From: Syntrophales bacterium
GTDB lineage: Bacteria > Desulfobacterota > Syntrophia > Syntrophales > UBA8958
Reading direction: 5' to 3'
Length of the DNA stretch: 37,635 bases
Assembly: GCA_026417625.1 (NCBI GenBank)
Contig: JAOACW010000014.1
Coordinates: 1-37,635 of the forward strand
Part shown: in pieces, positions 24,469 to 33,066 of the stretch
Numbering within the stretch: the first letter of the stretch is position 1
Layout: each line of letters begins with the position of its first letter
Position numbers and translations under genes: made by a program
The notes under the pieces: generated by a model
What the model was told of the DNA's origin: nothing
The model's database searches: none
What the model saw: the letters and a program-made list of their open reading frames with translations, nothing else

Positions 24469-25881
24469 ATGACGATGAAGAAAAAATACAATGAATCTTC
24501 AATAAAACTCCTCCCCATTCTCCTTGTATTACTCACACTTCAAGGAATTACGCCTAATTCCAGTTTTGCAACAGAAACAAAAATCATGAATATCCGTCAT
24601 TGGTCAGGACCAGACCATACTCGTGTCGTTATAGATGCATCGAAAGATATAGATTATACTATCACAAAGACCACTACAAAATTGAGGATAAAACTGAGGA
24701 ACGCATCTATTGAAAAAAAACTGAGTCGTCGTTACATCATTGGAAAAGCTGGTGTACAAAGGATCCTCCTAAGCACAGTATCACCAAAACTTGTTCTTAT
24801 GGATATTTACCTTTCGGGCAAAAATGAAACAAAGGTCTTTTCTCTGCCCAGGACAAAAGAGAAACCTCCCCGCCTCGTCATCGATGTTCTAGTTCCTGAA
24901 AAGACAATAGTGGAAAGCAACAAAAGGAAGAAGATTCGTGCTGAATGGAAAAGAACAATCATAGTAATAGATCCCGGTCACGGTGGCGACGATCCAGGCG
25001 CCGTTGGACCCAATGAGACTCAGGAAAAAAAGGTGGCTTTGAATGTAGCAAAAAAACTTCAGTATTTGCTGAACAGAGAACCAGGTTTCAGGGCTTTTCT
25101 CACCAGAGATGGTGATTACTACCTCTCCTTGCGGAGAAGGATAAAAGTAGCACAGGATTACGGAGCTGACGCGTTTATCAGTCTCCACACAGACGCTGAA
25201 GAAAATGGCACAGCCCACGGAGCTTCTGTTTACACACTATCCCTTGGTGGTGCTAGCAGTGAAGCAGCAAAGATCCTTGCACAAAAAGAAAATTTTTCTG
25301 ACATCACTGGGGATTCAGGAATCGATACGGAAGCTGGAGCTATTATCCTGAATATGAAACAGACAAACAACATAAATCGTTCTCGTCAAATGGGAAATCT
25401 GATACTCAAGCACCTCTCAACTGTAAACAGCCTCAAATACTCAAGTGTTCAAGAAGCTCCTTTCACAGTGCTAAAGCTTCCCGAAATACCATCCGTTCTT
25501 GTGGAACTGGGATATATCTCCCATCCCCAGGAAGAAAAGAAACTGAAAAAATCTCAAGTGCAGAGAGAGATGGCTCTTACCATCAAAAAAGCAATTTTGG
25601 AATACTTCCACCAAAACGAAAGATCTGCCACCGGAGATGGGAAAACATCGGAAGTCTCGAAGGTTGGTTCCGTCCATTCAGGAAAAAGAACCAAGGTTTC
25701 ACCGATAGACAATCACCACTCCGAGAAAAGATTTCTCTTTCACATAGTAAAGAAGGGTGAGACGCTCGAAAAAATTGCGCGCAAATACAAGACAACCGTT
25801 ACAACTATCAGAAAGAACAACCCCGACAAACAATTAGATCCCCTTTATGTGGATGAAAAGTTACGGATACCAAAAACGTAA
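24469..25881 (+). CDS. amiC: Secreted N-acetylmuramoyl-L-alanine amidase (AMIN + Amidase_3 + LysM)
   Basis: This 470-residue periplasmic murein hydrolase cuts the MurNAc-L-Ala bond. It has an N-terminal signal peptide (hydrophobic about 13-35) and an AMIN domain (about 38-142) that targets septal wall. The zinc amidase domain spans about 163-375 with H171 (VIDPGHGGDDPGA), E186, the SLHTDA histidine and the late VELGYISH glutamate. A C-terminal LysM domain (about 424-468, FHIVKKGETLEKIARKY) binds glycan. GAGGG lies 5 bases before the ATG. The gene is divergent from metF and convergent with the gene at 25891, only 9 bases apart. Confidence 0.88.
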   Translation: MTMKKKYNESSIKLLPILLVLLTLQGITPNSSFATETKIMNIRHWSGPDHTRVVIDASKDIDYTITKTTTKLRIKLRNASIEKKLSRRYIIGKAGVQRILLSTVSPKLVLMDIYLSGKNETKVFSLPRTKEKPPRLVIDVLVPEKTIVESNKRKKIRAEWKRTIIVIDPGHGGDDPGAVGPNETQEKKVALNVAKKLQYLLNREPGFRAFLTRDGDYYLSLRRRIKVAQDYGADAFISLHTDAEENGTAHGASVYTLSLGGASSEAAKILAQKENFSDITGDSGIDTEAGAIILNMKQTNNINRSRQMGNLILKHLSTVNSLKYSSVQEAPFTVLKLPEIPSVLVELGYISHPQEEKKLKKSQVQREMALTIKKAILEYFHQNERSATGDGKTSEVSKVGSVHSGKRTKVSPIDNHHSEKRFLFHIVKKGETLEKIARKYKTTVTTIRKNNPDKQLDPLYVDEKLRIPKT

Positions 25882-25890
25882 AACAAGGCA

Positions 25891-26421
25891 TCACACACGG
25901 GTTAATCGTCTCTTAATCTCACAAAGACGACTTGAAAATCGCTCGCTTATCAATTTTTCCCTTTCCTTCCACAATGGGTCATAATCGGGATTGGGCATGA
26001 CAGCGGAACCACGGATCCCTTTTAACGCCAAACGCTGCATATAAGATTGAGACCATTCCATCATTTCTCTTTCCCTTGTTCGATTGAACTCTCTAAGAAC
26101 GTCTTTTAGAGGATCTACATTGGCACCCAGAACTTTTTCAAGAAACTCAAAGATCCGAACGTTTTCTTCACTATCGGGTTTGATCCGGTCTAGAGCTTCA
26201 CCAATCAGAAAAATGTCAGGATCGAGAATATCTCTATCCCACTTTTCCATTTCCGCATGCACATCCCTATCACTAAGCCTTCCATCTATGTATCCCTGAA
26301 GAATACCCCTACCTTTCCCCTCCAGTTCCTTTCTCTTCATATTTATCCGCTCTTCGGGGGTGATTGTCATACCCTTCGTCTTCTCCATAATCAGTTCCAA
26401 AGTGCTTTTTATCTCTGCCAT
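25891..26421 (-). CDS. Conserved-looking protein of unknown function, downstream of TGS GTPase
   Basis: I do not recognise this 176-residue protein. It is very charged and almost wholly helical, with no cysteine cluster, signal peptide or membrane segment. GGGAGG sits 6 bases before the ATG, and codon use resembles the neighbours, so it is a real gene. It follows the TGS GTPase by 24 bases as the last gene of an aminopeptidase-GTPase operon. Three paired-acid stretches and many Arg/Lys suggest a protein- or RNA-binding helical bundle, but this is only an impression. Confidence 0.7.
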   Translation of the reverse strand: MAEIKSTLELIMEKTKGMTITPEERINMKRKELEGKGRGILQGYIDGRLSDRDVHAEMEKWDRDILDPDIFLIGEALDRIKPDSEENVRIFEFLEKVLGANVDPLKDVLREFNRTREREMMEWSQSYMQRLALKGIRGSAVMPNPDYDPLWKEREKLISERFSSRLCEIKRRLTRV

Positions 26422-26445
26422 AATCGCCTCCCTAAAAGGATTTCC

Positions 26446-27432
26446 CTAAACGGCAAGCTCTACAATATCACCGTCATTCAAAATATAATCACGTTGAACC
26501 CGTTGTCCATCCCTGACTGTCTTTCCCCATATACGGGCATACTTCAAACGGTTCTTGAAATCTTTGTGAATTTTCTCCGCCAGCTCCTCCAGCTTTGTGC
26601 CCTGAGGAAGCACGAATGGCTCCGTGAGATCAGGCTCTTTACCCGGAGGCTTCGTGTAGACACGGATAATTCCTGCGTGTGCGTATATCGTATCTAGGAG
26701 TAGCATGAGATTGTGCCCCGTTTTTGAAGATACTCCAACAACAGGTAACACCGGTTGGGCTAGCTCCAACAATATATCCAGATACTCCTTGTCCTCCGGG
26801 CTATCCATTTTATTGGCAACAAGAAGCATTTTCTTAACGGTTGGCCTTTTAGTTAAAGTCTGAGGAATTGCACAATTAGTGGAAAAAATTCTATTTTCAT
26901 AAAGAATCCTCATGGTCTCCTGATACTGTTCCACAGGGTCAGCAAGAAGATCAACAATGACGAGAACCATATCACCTCTTCTTATAAGATCCATAAGACC
27001 GGCATCAGTGTACTGCTTTGTTATTGGCGGAGTGTCGATCAACTGAAACTGTATGTTTTCGTATGTGGCCATACCCGGTACCGGTTTATGCGTGGAATGA
27101 GGAAAAGGAGCAACTTCCGTCGGTGCGTTTGTCAACATAGCTACCAGAGAGGATTTTCCCGTATTTGGTAAACCTGTAACCACTATCTGAAGAGCCCCTT
27201 CTTTTTCTATGCTGTATGCGGTCTTGTGTCTTGCCACAACCTTCTTCTGAGAAGCCTGACTTCTCAGTTTGGAGATCTTTTCCCGAAGCATGGCCTTCAA
27301 TTTGTCCGTACCCTTGTGCTTGGGCATTACGGCCAACATTTCTTCCAACGCTTCGATCTTCTCCTCCGGCGTAGCAGCCTTCCTATATTTTTCCTCTGCT
27401 TCAAAATACTGAGGTGGCAAATTTGCAGGCAT
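26446..27432 (-). CDS. DRG/Obg-like GTPase with C-terminal TGS domain
   Basis: This 328-residue GTPase has a helical N-terminus (about 1-75), a G domain with Walker A GLPNTGKS (87-94), the HSTHKPVPGM switch I segment and NKMD (207-210), then a TGS domain (about 255-328). The order resembles archaeal and eukaryotic DRG proteins more than bacterial Obg, which lacks this layout. The G3 motif reads DTPP (133-136) instead of DTPG, an unusual loss of the switch II glycine. TGS GTPases generally act at the ribosome. The gene starts one base after the aminopeptidase stop, so translation is coupled; no separate ribosome site is visible. Confidence 0.82.
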   Translation of the reverse strand: MPANLPPQYFEAEEKYRKAATPEEKIEALEEMLAVMPKHKGTDKLKAMLREKISKLRSQASQKKVVARHKTAYSIEKEGALQIVVTGLPNTGKSSLVAMLTNAPTEVAPFPHSTHKPVPGMATYENIQFQLIDTPPITKQYTDAGLMDLIRRGDMVLVIVDLLADPVEQYQETMRILYENRIFSTNCAIPQTLTKRPTVKKMLLVANKMDSPEDKEYLDILLELAQPVLPVVGVSSKTGHNLMLLLDTIYAHAGIIRVYTKPPGKEPDLTEPFVLPQGTKLEELAEKIHKDFKNRLKYARIWGKTVRDGQRVQRDYILNDGDIVELAV

Positions 27433-27433
27433 A

Positions 27434-28549
27434 TTACTTTGCTAGATCTCCGATAAACTTTCCATCCCTGTATATTAGCTCATCATCGGCCCAGATCTCC
27501 CCTCCACTCCTGAGATCGCAAATAAAATCCCAGTGAATGGAAGAGACGTTTTTGCTTCCCGTTTCGGGATACCCCGCACCTATTGCAAGATGAAACGTGC
27601 CACCAATCTTTTCATCAAAGAGTATCTGTTTGGTAAAACGTTTTATTCCTTCGTTAGTTCCAATTGCAAACTCACCAACGTACGACGCCCCTTCATCGGT
27701 CTTAAGCATCTGGAGTAAGAATTCTCGGTTCTTCTCTGCCCTCGCTTCTACAACCTTACCTTCTTTAAAGACAAATTCCACTCCAGAAACCTCTCTACCC
27801 TGATAAATAGCGGGATAAGAAAACTTAACATAACCTTCAATTCCATGCTCCACAGGACCTGTAAAAACCTCACCATCAGGCATGTTGTGATGTCCGTCGC
27901 AACTGATAAAAACACGGTTATCAGTCTTAATAGTTAGGTCCGTCTCCGGACCTAGGATGCGAAAATGTCTCCTTTTCGACAGCCACTCGGCAAGACTCGC
28001 CTGCCACTCCGAAAACCTCTGCCAATAACCGATAGGATCACTATCATCTGGCATGCACGCCCCATAAACAAAATCCTCGTATTCCTCCAAACTCATCTCT
28101 GCATCCTGGGCATAGGCATTCGTTGGAAACAAAGCGAGTGTCCAGCGGAGATGACCTTCCGCAGCCCTTTTCAAAAAAATGTCCATCAACTCTTTTCGGC
28201 CCTGGTTACGGAGAACAACCTTTGCCGGATCTACATTACTAAGCGCCTTTGTGTTATCCGTTCCCACTATGTTTATCATCACATCGTAAGTCTCAACACC
28301 CATAAGAACCGGCGGGGGCACGTGCTTCAATTGCTCATCCGACCCGTAACGATACATAATCTCTTCCATTTCAGGAAAGTTTAGCATAATCAGGGGAAAT
28401 CCCCCAGTTTTTAACACAAAGGCCTGTATCTCTTTAACAAGAGGAATGGCAAGAACACTACTGTTAATCATGACCTTATCATTCGGTTTTACTCCTGAAG
28501 AGTATGCAACAATTAACTCCGCGTATTTTCTAATCCTCGAATCCACCAT
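27434..28549 (-). CDS. Aminopeptidase of peptidase family M29 (AmpS/PepS type)
   Basis: This 371-residue cytosolic metallo-aminopeptidase has the late family signatures: VGEFAIGTNEGI, GTFHLAIGAGYPETG and IHWDFICDL, which supply the Glu, His and Asp metal ligands. The length is a little below the usual 400-410, mainly at the N-terminus. It removes N-terminal residues from peptides. It heads a three-gene operon with the TGS GTPase and an unknown protein; linkage to a ribosome-related GTPase might point to peptide or nascent-chain turnover (inference). Confidence 0.82.
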   Translation of the reverse strand: MVDSRIRKYAELIVAYSSGVKPNDKVMINSSVLAIPLVKEIQAFVLKTGGFPLIMLNFPEMEEIMYRYGSDEQLKHVPPPVLMGVETYDVMINIVGTDNTKALSNVDPAKVVLRNQGRKELMDIFLKRAAEGHLRWTLALFPTNAYAQDAEMSLEEYEDFVYGACMPDDSDPIGYWQRFSEWQASLAEWLSKRRHFRILGPETDLTIKTDNRVFISCDGHHNMPDGEVFTGPVEHGIEGYVKFSYPAIYQGREVSGVEFVFKEGKVVEARAEKNREFLLQMLKTDEGASYVGEFAIGTNEGIKRFTKQILFDEKIGGTFHLAIGAGYPETGSKNVSSIHWDFICDLRSGGEIWADDELIYRDGKFIGDLAK

Positions 28550-28881
28550 ATCAAACTCTACCTATCAATAAACAGTCTTAATGGTTTTCAGGTCCAGCGT
28601 TCCTCATCTCACATATACTAAATAACCGCCGAAATGTCACTCCAACTTCCCCCAAACCCAGCGGTAATATCCTTAAGACGTAAACCCTCTATTAACAAAA
28701 CCTGCACCCGCGATGAACCGTTCCATTTAGGGGCAGACGGAAGACAACGTATTTCAGTATACATCCGTTTTGTAAAGCCCCATTCAACCGTATTCAACCT
28801 TCCAAAAATATCCTTCGGAATAGAATGCTTTCATTGAATCCTTCAAATTGATCCACTCCTCCATGAAGATACCATCTCTAA
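28550..28881. other. Intergenic region before the aminopeptidase operon
   Basis: These 332 bases carry the candidate aminopeptidase promoter and the 3' flank of the DUF4922 gene. A 67-codon plus-strand frame at 28634 lacks a ribosome site and is rejected. I see no terminator hairpin after the DUF4922 gene. Confidence 0.6.
28612..28640 (-). promoter_or_regulatory. sigma70-type promoter of the aminopeptidase operon
   Basis: The minus strand reads GTGACA (28635-28640), a 17-base spacer and TATATG (28612-28617), with a leader of about 55 bases to the ATG at 28549. Confidence 0.42.
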
Positions 28882-29889
28882 TCACTCGTACAGCCACTCT
28901 ACACACCCCTTTACGAGTCCTTCTATCTCATAAACAGGGAAGGAAATCTCTCTGTACAGCGAAATTATACTTTCTGCATCGAGTCGGACAAAGTCCTGCT
29001 CGTTAATGGTAATGAACATGCCGCCCATCTCCACAGCGCCAGGGCTTATCGCTATTTTCTCATTACCCTCTCTATAAAAAGCATCGGGACGACCCTTAAT
29101 ACGTGGAAATATAACAATCCGCCAGAGACTATCAAAATAACTGGCTATAACATTTAAGAGCGGTTCACCTTCCACCTTCGAACAACGTGCAAGAACCTTC
29201 ACAAATCGTTGGATTGCCGTAAATAACCTTGAGGAATCATCTCCCGCAATTAAAACACCCCCACGTTCATTAAAAGATGGAACAGAAAAAATAACACCGT
29301 TTATCTCTATATATCTATCCCCTTTTCCCTTAGCCAGCACACTATCCGCAGGTAGCATACCAGTGGGGTAAATCTGAAAGTGATGGTGCTCGGGGATGGA
29401 TGCTCCACAGTGAGGACCGTTGTAAAATATACTAAAGCCGGGAGAGAAATCATAAGCCAGCTTCAACATCCAGGTTAATCCAGAAATGAAATCCTGAGGA
29501 ACGTGTTTAGCGGTTGTAGCAGTGAAGTGAGGAGTGAAAATTGGTCGAGGATTACACAGGACAAGGTACTCATCAAAATAAACAACGGCCTGTTGCTCAT
29601 AGGGTAATCTGGATAAACAGAGTGGACAAAAATCCTCCTCGTTAGTATTCGGCTCAGTTTTGGCTAATACATTTGCCATTCTCGCGGGATTCCACTGAAT
29701 CTTCAACACTTCATCACCAATCTTCACTTCCCTGTACCACGTACATTGCACCTGAGTCACAATCTCCGCATACTCACGCCAGCTCGCCAGCTGACTGTAA
29801 TGAAGGTGCCAACAAAGGTCGCTGAGTCTAACACCCCTGGTTGCTCCTTCATAAGTCGCAAAAATTCTTTTTGAGTGAGCAATATGCAT
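28882..29889 (-). CDS. DUF4922-type HIT-superfamily protein, putative nucleotidyltransferase/phosphorylase
   Basis: This 335-residue cytosolic protein has a CPLC pair (C88, C91) and the segment PEHHHFQIYP, in which H168-x-H170-x-Q172 is the H-x-H-x-Q form found in GalT, Ap4A phosphorylase and GDP-galactose phosphorylase rather than in HIT hydrolases. QWNPARMANV upstream is also typical of this group. It should therefore move a nucleoside monophosphate, for example by phosphorolysis of an NDP-sugar or dinucleotide. The substrate is unknown. It is the last gene of the wall-related operon, 9 bases after the GT2 gene, with no obvious ribosome site. Biochemical assignment is inference from the motif. 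Confidence 0.7.
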   Translation of the reverse strand: MHIAHSKRIFATYEGATRGVRLSDLCWHLHYSQLASWREYAEIVTQVQCTWYREVKIGDEVLKIQWNPARMANVLAKTEPNTNEEDFCPLCLSRLPYEQQAVVYFDEYLVLCNPRPIFTPHFTATTAKHVPQDFISGLTWMLKLAYDFSPGFSIFYNGPHCGASIPEHHHFQIYPTGMLPADSVLAKGKGDRYIEINGVIFSVPSFNERGGVLIAGDDSSRLFTAIQRFVKVLARCSKVEGEPLLNVIASYFDSLWRIVIFPRIKGRPDAFYREGNEKIAISPGAVEMGGMFITINEQDFVRLDAESIISLYREISFPVYEIEGLVKGCVEWLYE

Positions 29890-29898
29890 TTTTAAAAG

Positions 29899-31359
29899 CT
29901 AAACCATCAAATTCATCTTCTTCCTTGTGAGAATTTCCAGTGTTCTCAGACCATCCTTGTACGCATCGTTTTCATTTTTCCTGAGGATGGATAGGTTAGC
30001 ATCAGTGTTTCCTCCCCACCGCCGACACAGGTAAAGGTTCTCATAGATCCTTCCAATTGGGTAAAGACGGGAAATTACAAGGGCCACCGCATAATCCTCA
30101 CCATAGCCAACATCAGGAAAAGAAATCCTGCGTATAATATCCGTTCTGTACGCTCGGGGGGCCCCGATTCCATTCACTCTCAGAAGATTATTATGGCCGT
30201 TCTCCTCCGTCCACTCCCTGTGCTGCACTAAACCAGGAGGGATAGGTAAAAGATGTTCATCAACGGTAGTGTAAGAACCAACTACCATGGCAGCATTTCC
30301 AACACGGAGTCGATGAACAAGAGATTTAAGCACATGCGGACCGGCATACACATCATCAGAATCCAACTGAACTGCGAATCGCCCACAATAAGAGGAAAAA
30401 ACGGCCTCATTCCAGCAACCCCCTATTTTTAGATCTCTTCGACTGGGAATCACATGGATCACTTGCGGAAACTCCCTGGCCATGTTAACAATCACATCCG
30501 AGGTTCCATCCGTGGAATGATTGTCTACCACAATAACATTAAACTGAAAGTCGGTCTCCTGCATAAGTGCCGATCTAATGGCATCAGCAATGGTTTGAAC
30601 GCGATTCTTCACAGGAATAATAACACTAGCCTCCACAGGGTATCTATCATCTTCTAAAGGGGGTGGCATTTCTCTAGGCCCGAGGTAGGCCCCTATCCGT
30701 TTCAGGTGTACCGTGGCCGATCTTTCCATTTCTTCCTGATAACGCCAATTGACAGGATCCACATAATCAAAAATAGCAGAATCACCCTTCTTTACTACCC
30801 CTTGGTAGTCGACCTCATAAAGAAACTCACGGAGATGGTATACATGGTAATGAGTGGAAATTTTTAGACGTAAGTCATACCACCCGGCATATTCAACACC
30901 TGTCACGATGCCGTACATCGTTGTAACTCTCCCTGAAGCCTCTGTGGAATAAAGAACAACAGGCCCTAAATCAAAATCATCACGAATAGAACCGAGTTGG
31001 TAATCGTTCAACGGATGTTCTTGATCGCCAGATGCCTCCCGCTCTATATAATCTGCATATACCATACCTGCACCACTCTCCGCCGCCTGCAAAAAACGAC
31101 GTACGAAAAAAGGCCGAGGGCAAATAATACCCTTTTTAATAAACAAGAAAAAAGGGGTTCTCACAGAGTTCAAGACTGCACCTACAGTCTCACCCGCACC
31201 TATACTGCTTACGTACAGTCTCTCGCTGGTCAAATCTTCGGGAATGATCGGCGAAACGCTCCCATCCATCAGTACTAGCACTCTAAGATTAGGAATGTCC
31301 CTCTTCAATACTTCCCAATTACCAATCCCAGCACCTGACGGAATTACCAACGTTAACAT
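29899..31359 (-). CDS. Two-part family 2 glycosyltransferase
   Basis: This 486-residue protein has a clear GT2 domain in its C-terminal half (about 243-450: ASVIIPVKNR, IVVDNHSTDGT, metal-binding LDSDD at 332-336). The N-terminal 200 residues look like a second, degenerate GT-A fold (GAGETVGAVLNSVRTPFF, then GMVYADY) without a DxD motif. There is no membrane helix, so it acts in the cytosol, probably making a glycoside from the NDP-sugar supplied by the MurU-like enzyme. Donor and acceptor are unknown. Its ATG directly follows the kinase stop (TAGATG). Confidence 0.78.
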   Translation of the reverse strand: MLTLVIPSGAGIGNWEVLKRDIPNLRVLVLMDGSVSPIIPEDLTSERLYVSSIGAGETVGAVLNSVRTPFFLFIKKGIICPRPFFVRRFLQAAESGAGMVYADYIEREASGDQEHPLNDYQLGSIRDDFDLGPVVLYSTEASGRVTTMYGIVTGVEYAGWYDLRLKISTHYHVYHLREFLYEVDYQGVVKKGDSAIFDYVDPVNWRYQEEMERSATVHLKRIGAYLGPREMPPPLEDDRYPVEASVIIPVKNRVQTIADAIRSALMQETDFQFNVIVVDNHSTDGTSDVIVNMAREFPQVIHVIPSRRDLKIGGCWNEAVFSSYCGRFAVQLDSDDVYAGPHVLKSLVHRLRVGNAAMVVGSYTTVDEHLLPIPPGLVQHREWTEENGHNNLLRVNGIGAPRAYRTDIIRRISFPDVGYGEDYAVALVISRLYPIGRIYENLYLCRRWGGNTDANLSILRKNENDAYKDGLRTLEILTRKKMNLMV

Positions 31360-32343
31360 CTAAAACGCAACTGCCTCCCGGCAATGCATCAACAGCGAAC
31401 TTAGATTCTTGAGCGTTCCGAGCTTTTCCGCCACAGCTCCCAGATATTCAAGTGCCCGTGGAATGTAAGTAAGAAAAATACGCTTCCCCTTCACCGTTCC
31501 TAGAAATCCAAACGCTCCCAAGGCCTGCATCAAACGCTGTGCAGCAGCAGAGAGAAAAGTATAGTAAAAATCATCCCAATGGATACCGTCTCTTATCAAA
31601 TTATAATAGAACCTCAAAAGTTCCAGTCTTCGACCATCATCTATAGACACATAGGGATCGTACAGGATTGACGCCACATCATAAAGGGGATTACCCCAGC
31701 GCAATCCCTGGAAATCTACAAAATGAGGCTTACCGTCTTTTATCAAAATGTTTTGGGATTGAAAGTCTCTGTGTACATAACCGCTTGGACCATTCAGGAT
31801 ACAAGAACTGATTTCACGTGTCTCTTCCTCAAAGTGGCGAATTTCTTCACTACTTAGATCGATACCACAAACCCCTTTCACAAACCTCTCGAGAAAATAG
31901 GACCTCTCCCATATGTACAGATCTTCATCAAACGGCGGCATAGAACACGCACTCAACCTCTCCGCAAGGCTACCTCCAGATAGAGTGTGAAGGGGATATA
32001 TAGCCCTCAGAGATCTCCTGTAAAGTTCACATAGCTCTTCCCAGGAGCCATCACGGAAATCATAGAGAGAATGACGCCCCACATCCTCAACAACCAATAA
32101 CCCCGATTGTTTATCGTGATAAAAGACACGAGGTACAGGAACACCCAGCAGTCTTAATATCTCAGATTGAGCTTCGTAAAGTGAATTCTCCTCAACGTCC
32201 TTGTTGTACCTGATAACCACCACGGAACCCCAACTCCACTCAACTCTAAAAAAGAACCGATCAGAGCCTCCCCAATTTAACTCCTCCAAGCTGAGAGGCT
32301 CATCGCTACTTATGGAAAATAGGGATAGGAGAACATCCCTCAC
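31360..32343 (-). CDS. amgK: AmgK-like anomeric sugar kinase (APH fold)
   Basis: This 327-residue phosphotransferase has the kinase catalytic loop HRDFQSQN (191-198) and DFQ (210-212), followed by WGNPLYDVASILYDPY, as in AmgK. AmgK of the Pseudomonas recycling pathway phosphorylates MurNAc or GlcNAc at C1; drug-modifying APH enzymes look different. Direct linkage to a MurU-like gene (9-base gap) strongly supports a sugar-1-phosphate-forming kinase. Start is a GTG with AGGAGAG 4 bases upstream. The exact sugar is inferred; heptose or another hexose is possible. Confidence 0.72.
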   Translation of the reverse strand: MRDVLLSLFSISSDEPLSLEELNWGGSDRFFFRVEWSWGSVVVIRYNKDVEENSLYEAQSEILRLLGVPVPRVFYHDKQSGLLVVEDVGRHSLYDFRDGSWEELCELYRRSLRAIYPLHTLSGGSLAERLSACSMPPFDEDLYIWERSYFLERFVKGVCGIDLSSEEIRHFEEETREISSCILNGPSGYVHRDFQSQNILIKDGKPHFVDFQGLRWGNPLYDVASILYDPYVSIDDGRRLELLRFYYNLIRDGIHWDDFYYTFLSAAAQRLMQALGAFGFLGTVKGKRIFLTYIPRALEYLGAVAEKLGTLKNLSSLLMHCREAVAF

Positions 32344-32352
32344 AGATCTCTC

Positions 32353-33066
32353 CTAAAAAGGAATCTTGGAATTCAACGCCAAGTACGACTCTATAGTACC
32401 TACATCCCACCAGCTGCCCTCGTCGATCACCACTGCACCTAACTTCTCCGGCTCCTGCCTTAAAAGTTCAATCATAACTGAAACCATATCTGCCCAAGCA
32501 CCTGGTTCAAAACGCTTCAGAAAAGGGCGGGATACAACACAAATCCCTGTAAATACACAAATTTTGGAAAATTCTGCACCTAGAGCAAAGCGAATATCCA
32601 CAATGTCGCCTCTACTATTTAAACCTACGTTTCCCAGCTTATCGTCACTACGCAATGCAAGAGTAACTTCCCTGTCTTTCTTCCTGTGGTTCCTAACCAA
32701 AGGCAATAGTGGAAAATCAGCAATAACATCACCATTATAAACGAATATCTCATCGTCATTTTCCGTCAAAAGATCTTCAATGTTTTTCAATCCTCCACCT
32801 GTTCCAAGCAACACGGGCTCGTATCGGAACACAATGGGTATCCCCTTCCACTGCCCGTCGGAAAAAATCTGCCTGTATTTATGAGCCAAATAGTGAGTAT
32901 TTACTATAAAGCGCCTAACTCCTTCTCTAGCCAGATGCTCCATAGCATAGGAAATCAAAGGTCTACCCCACACAGAAAGCAGGGGTTTGGGGCACTCAAA
33001 TGTGAGGGGTCTTAAACGTTCTCCACATCCAGCACCTAGTATAAAGGCCGTTTCAATCATCTTCAT
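32353..33066 (-). CDS. murU: MurU-like sugar-1-phosphate nucleotidyltransferase
   Basis: This 237-residue enzyme has the nucleotide-binding signature LGAGCGERLRPLTFECPKP (residues 10-28), LLGTGGGLKNI and the metal-binding YNGDVIADF. It is the size of MurU, lacking the extra C-terminal domain of GlmU. With the AmgK-like kinase it would turn a free amino sugar into a UDP-sugar (UDP-MurNAc in the known pathway), bypassing de novo synthesis. The ATG overlaps the SpoIID stop (ATGA). HddC-type guanylyltransferase is an alternative reading. Confidence 0.72.
   Translation of the reverse strand: MKMIETAFILGAGCGERLRPLTFECPKPLLSVWGRPLISYAMEHLAREGVRRFIVNTHYLAHKYRQIFSDGQWKGIPIVFRYEPVLLGTGGGLKNIEDLLTENDDEIFVYNGDVIADFPLLPLVRNHRKKDREVTLALRSDDKLGNVGLNSRGDIVDIRFALGAEFSKICVFTGICVVSRPFLKRFEPGAWADMVSVMIELLRQEPEKLGAVVIDEGSWWDVGTIESYLALNSKIPF

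Noticed and set aside
28634-28837. 67-codon plus-strand frame before the DUF4922 gene
   Set aside because: No ribosome site, unusual composition, and it overlaps the promoter region of the minus-strand aminopeptidase operon.
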